The notes under the pieces were generated by a model. It was not told where the DNA came from. It ran no database searches and worked only from the letters and a program-made list of their open reading frames with translations. Source: Acidobacteriaceae bacterium (GTDB taxonomy: Bacteria > Acidobacteriota > Terriglobia > Terriglobales > Acidobacteriaceae). From it: a stretch of 64,000 nucleotides of DNA. The stretch is taken from contig JAOAPC010000014.1 of the NCBI GenBank assembly GCA_025462735.1, forward strand, positions 62,001 to 126,000, written 5' to 3'. Made by a program: the position numbers and the translations under genes. Below are positions 61,969-64,000 of the stretch, piece by piece (the first letter of the stretch is position 1; the number at the start of each line of letters is the position of its first letter).

Positions 61969-62748
61969 TCAACCAACCAGCACGGCCCCGCCATTCACGT
62001 TGAAAATCTCGCCGGTAATAAAGCCTGCGTGCGGAGTGCAGAGGAACAAAATAGGCGCGGCGATTTCTTCCGGTGTGCCGACTCGCCCCAGGGGGATCGG
62101 ACGAAGCACTTCTTTCGCGATTGCCGGATCATCCAGCGCCGGACGCGACATGTCGGTATCCACCCACCCTGGAGCAACCGAGTTCACATAAATGTGTTGG
62201 CGAGCCAGTTCCAAGGCGAGGCTCTTAGTGAAACTGATGAGCGCGCCTTTGCTGGCGGAGTAATCGCAGTGGAAAGCTTCTCCTCGCTGACCGGAAGTTG
62301 AACTGATAAGCACGATGTGAGCTGGCGACTTCGCGCTCGCGTTCTTTTTCATCGCGGAAACCGAATGTTTCACCAGCGCGAACACCGCATCCAGGTTGAT
62401 CGCCAAAGTTCGTCGCCACTGCTCGTCACTCATTTTGTCGATGGGTACATCTTCCGCCGGCCAAACGCCGTGGTTAGCAACCAGAATGTCCAGCCGCCCA
62501 AATCGCTTGACGGTCGCGGCCACCAATTCCTGAGCAGTGCCCGTACCTTCCAGATTGCAGGCGACCGCGGCGCATTGTTTGTCGCCACATTCGCGGACCA
62601 GCTTTTCTGCCGCGGCCTGAGCTTTTTCGTAGTTGAAAATCACGCGTGCGCCCGCTTCGACAAACATCCGCACCGTGGCCGCGCCGATTCCGCGCGACCC
62701 GCCGGTTATGAGGGCAGCTCTTCCTTCAAGAGAAAGTGAGATTGACAT
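61969..62748 (-). CDS. SDR-family oxidoreductase, FabG-like
   Basis: A 259-residue classical short-chain dehydrogenase. GGSRGIGAATV binds NAD(P), ILVANHGVW and VLISSTSGQRG (Ser) precede YSASKGALISF (Tyr, Lys), and GWVDTDMSRP follows. Length and the C-terminal FITGEIFNVNGG match 3-oxoacyl-ACP reductase-like proteins; the real substrate is unknown. Confidence 0.88.
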   Translation of the reverse strand: MSISLSLEGRAALITGGSRGIGAATVRMFVEAGARVIFNYEKAQAAAEKLVRECGDKQCAAVACNLEGTGTAQELVAATVKRFGRLDILVANHGVWPAEDVPIDKMSDEQWRRTLAINLDAVFALVKHSVSAMKKNASAKSPAHIVLISSTSGQRGEAFHCDYSASKGALISFTKSLALELARQHIYVNSVAPGWVDTDMSRPALDDPAIAKEVLRPIPLGRVGTPEEIAAPILFLCTPHAGFITGEIFNVNGGAVLVG

Positions 62749-62804
62749 GCTGGAATAGTTTCCAGCATGAGCGACAGATTTGGCAATCGCAGTCGCTTAA
62801 GCGG

Positions 62805-64000
62805 CTATTCCGCGACTCCGTCGAAGACCTGGGCGCAGTCCATCCGCAGGGTGCCGTTGTCGTTGAAGAGCAAACCATTGAAACGCAGAACGCTGCCTGG
62901 TTGTGCGGGAGTCGAGCTAAGTACTTGCGTGTTGTTATCAGAGTAAACGTAAACGATGCCCGGATTCTGAAGGCTGGTGGACTGGCCCGTAACAGCCACC
63001 AACGTCGGAATCAGGTCATAAGAGGCGAGTGCGACCGAGTAGACCGTGAATACACCGCTGGTGGAAATCGCTGTCACGGTCCCGTTAATTGTCTGCGGCA
63101 TCAGGGTGATTGTGGTCGCAGGTGTGTACGAGCCTCCTACGGTCACGATGCTCGGCGATGAGACGTAGGCGTTCTGGCCCGAGACCATACTGGATGCAAT
63201 AAAATTCGCCTGAAAAGGAAGGTCTTGCAAATTCTGGAACTGCCCCGAAATCCGGAAGTTCGTGTTGCTGTCGAACGAATAATAGAGATAATTCGCCGGT
63301 TGCACAGTCAAGTCATCGCCCTGTTGCTGGCGTCCCTCGATCGAAATGACGCGATCTGAGCCGTAAATTCCCTCAAGAGGGCCAACCATAACATTGCGGG
63401 CGTTGGCATCTTCTACAGCAATCCTGGCCGCTCGCAAAGAACCGTTCGCCTGAATAGTCACGTCTATATCCACGAACATCCCGGTGATCAACGAAGAAAA
63501 GTCAGCAATGCCTTGGAATACGGTGCTTGTATCAGTCTTGACTGCCAGCGCTGTTCCGGTTCCGCCAGATGAAAAGACGGAACCATTAGCTGTAGACACT
63601 GTGAAGTCGCCGGACACCGGATCAGCAGATACAATCCGCCCCTCAATCCCGCCTTGCTTGCCGTTCCCCTCATTCGTTGGCTGAGACGAGATAGTGACCG
63701 GCGCCAAGCTGAAGGTCGGAGTAAGAGAGTATATGGTGCTTAGGCTTGCAGCATCACAAGTTGAATAACTGGCCGATCGGGAGACCAACAAATTTAACTG
63801 CAAGCTCATGGCAGTGCCAGTGACCGAGATTGGAGAGGATAACTCCACTGTTGCCGGGTGTATTTGGGCCGGGTCTATGCCGCCGAAAGTATTAAGTACA
63901 AGGCCACCACGCGAATTTACGGTCGCACACGTAAAAGCTGGGTACGTATATGCGAGCGCGGCAGAGGTATAGATACCCTGCGGAACAGTAGCTGTAATAG
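62805..64000 (-). CDS. Secreted DUF4382/DUF5666-like protein (N-terminus beyond window)
   Basis: The frame stays open upstream of the track start (63848) to the window edge, so the N-terminus is missing; extra visible residues include ATVPQGIYTSAALAYTYPAF, fitting a DUF4382 domain. Later repeats such as GGIEGRIVSADPVSGDFTVS resemble DUF5666 modules, here at least twice (also TINGTVTAISTSGVFTVYS). Likely a large extracellular or outer-surface beta protein. Function unknown. Confidence 0.75.
   Translation of the reverse strand, partial: ITATVPQGIYTSAALAYTYPAFTCATVNSRGGLVLNTFGGIDPAQIHPATVELSSPISVTGTAMSLQLNLLVSRSASYSTCDAASLSTIYSLTPTFSLAPVTISSQPTNEGNGKQGGIEGRIVSADPVSGDFTVSTANGSVFSSGGTGTALAVKTDTSTVFQGIADFSSLITGMFVDIDVTIQANGSLRAARIAVEDANARNVMVGPLEGIYGSDRVISIEGRQQQGDDLTVQPANYLYYSFDSNTNFRISGQFQNLQDLPFQANFIASSMVSGQNAYVSSPSIVTVGGSYTPATTITLMPQTINGTVTAISTSGVFTVYSVALASYDLIPTLVAVTGQSTSLQNPGIVYVYSDNNTQVLSSTPAQPGSVLRFNGLLFNDNGTLRMDCAQVFDGVAE

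Noticed and set aside
61324-62301. 325-residue plus-strand ORF
   Set aside because: Covers the antisense of the LolA-like and SDR genes; no recognisable domain, and the minus-strand genes have signal peptide and SDR motifs.

Overview
The window reads as chromosome of a diderm soil-type bacterium, most likely an Acidobacteriota (Terriglobia/Acidobacteriia-like). Support: lpxC (outer membrane lipid A), SurA-type periplasmic chaperone, a split-type purS, a DUF4382/DUF5666-like secreted protein, two sigma-54 activators, GTG/TTG starts, dense genes of moderately high GC, and many short palindromic intergenic repeats. The phylum call is inference from gene content; no rRNA is present to confirm it.

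Region 1 (1-21.8 kb) is a surface-glycan locus. A minus-strand run of about 13 genes, often overlapping (TAATG junctions), starts with pseB and pseC. It continues with an aldo/keto reductase, an SpsF-type cytidylyltransferase fused to a class III aminotransferase, an unusual GT-B-like protein, a pseG-pseH fusion, pseI, a Wzx-like flippase, a small protein, a polysaccharide-deacetylase-like protein, a sulfatase-superfamily protein and two GT4 glycosyltransferases (the last cut by the window edge). Divergent from it are a BY-kinase/Wzc polymer co-polymerase, a TPR plus jelly-roll protein and an O-antigen ligase/Wzy-like protein. Together they look able to make a pseudaminic-acid-type nonulosonic sugar, build it into a repeat unit, flip it and polymerise or ligate it.

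Region 2 (21.8-49 kb) is mostly housekeeping and regulation: trpD, a beta-CASP hydrolase, an M1-peptidase-like protein with a broken zinc site, rlmB, a LytTR response regulator, a Crp/Fnr regulator with an extra N-terminal domain, a GAF/sigma-54 activator, purS, glmS, a vapBC pair with a palindromic operator that intrudes into a membrane glycosyltransferase gene, rnhB, an NtrC-type regulator, three receiver-domain proteins (one frameshifted), a SurA-like isomerase, a YhaM-like exonuclease, an HAD hydrolase and membrane proteins.

Region 3 (49-64 kb) holds a lipid kinase, ispE, tRNA-Gln(TTG), prs, rplY/ctc, pth, rpsF-rpsR-rplI, a 3-methyladenine glycosylase, folK, lpxC, an SDR and a partial secreted protein. 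This part is rich in palindromic repeats. Most striking: a MITE-like, palindrome-packed, in-frame insertion in ispE; three cases where a 26-70 nt piece of a gene (tRNA-Gln head, aag tail, tail of a zinc-finger protein gene) is duplicated on the far side of palindromic or foreign sequence while an intact gene copy remains; and an lpxC whose conserved N-terminus lies upstream of every ATG/GTG/TTG, with a CTG at exactly the position of the E. coli initiator Met.
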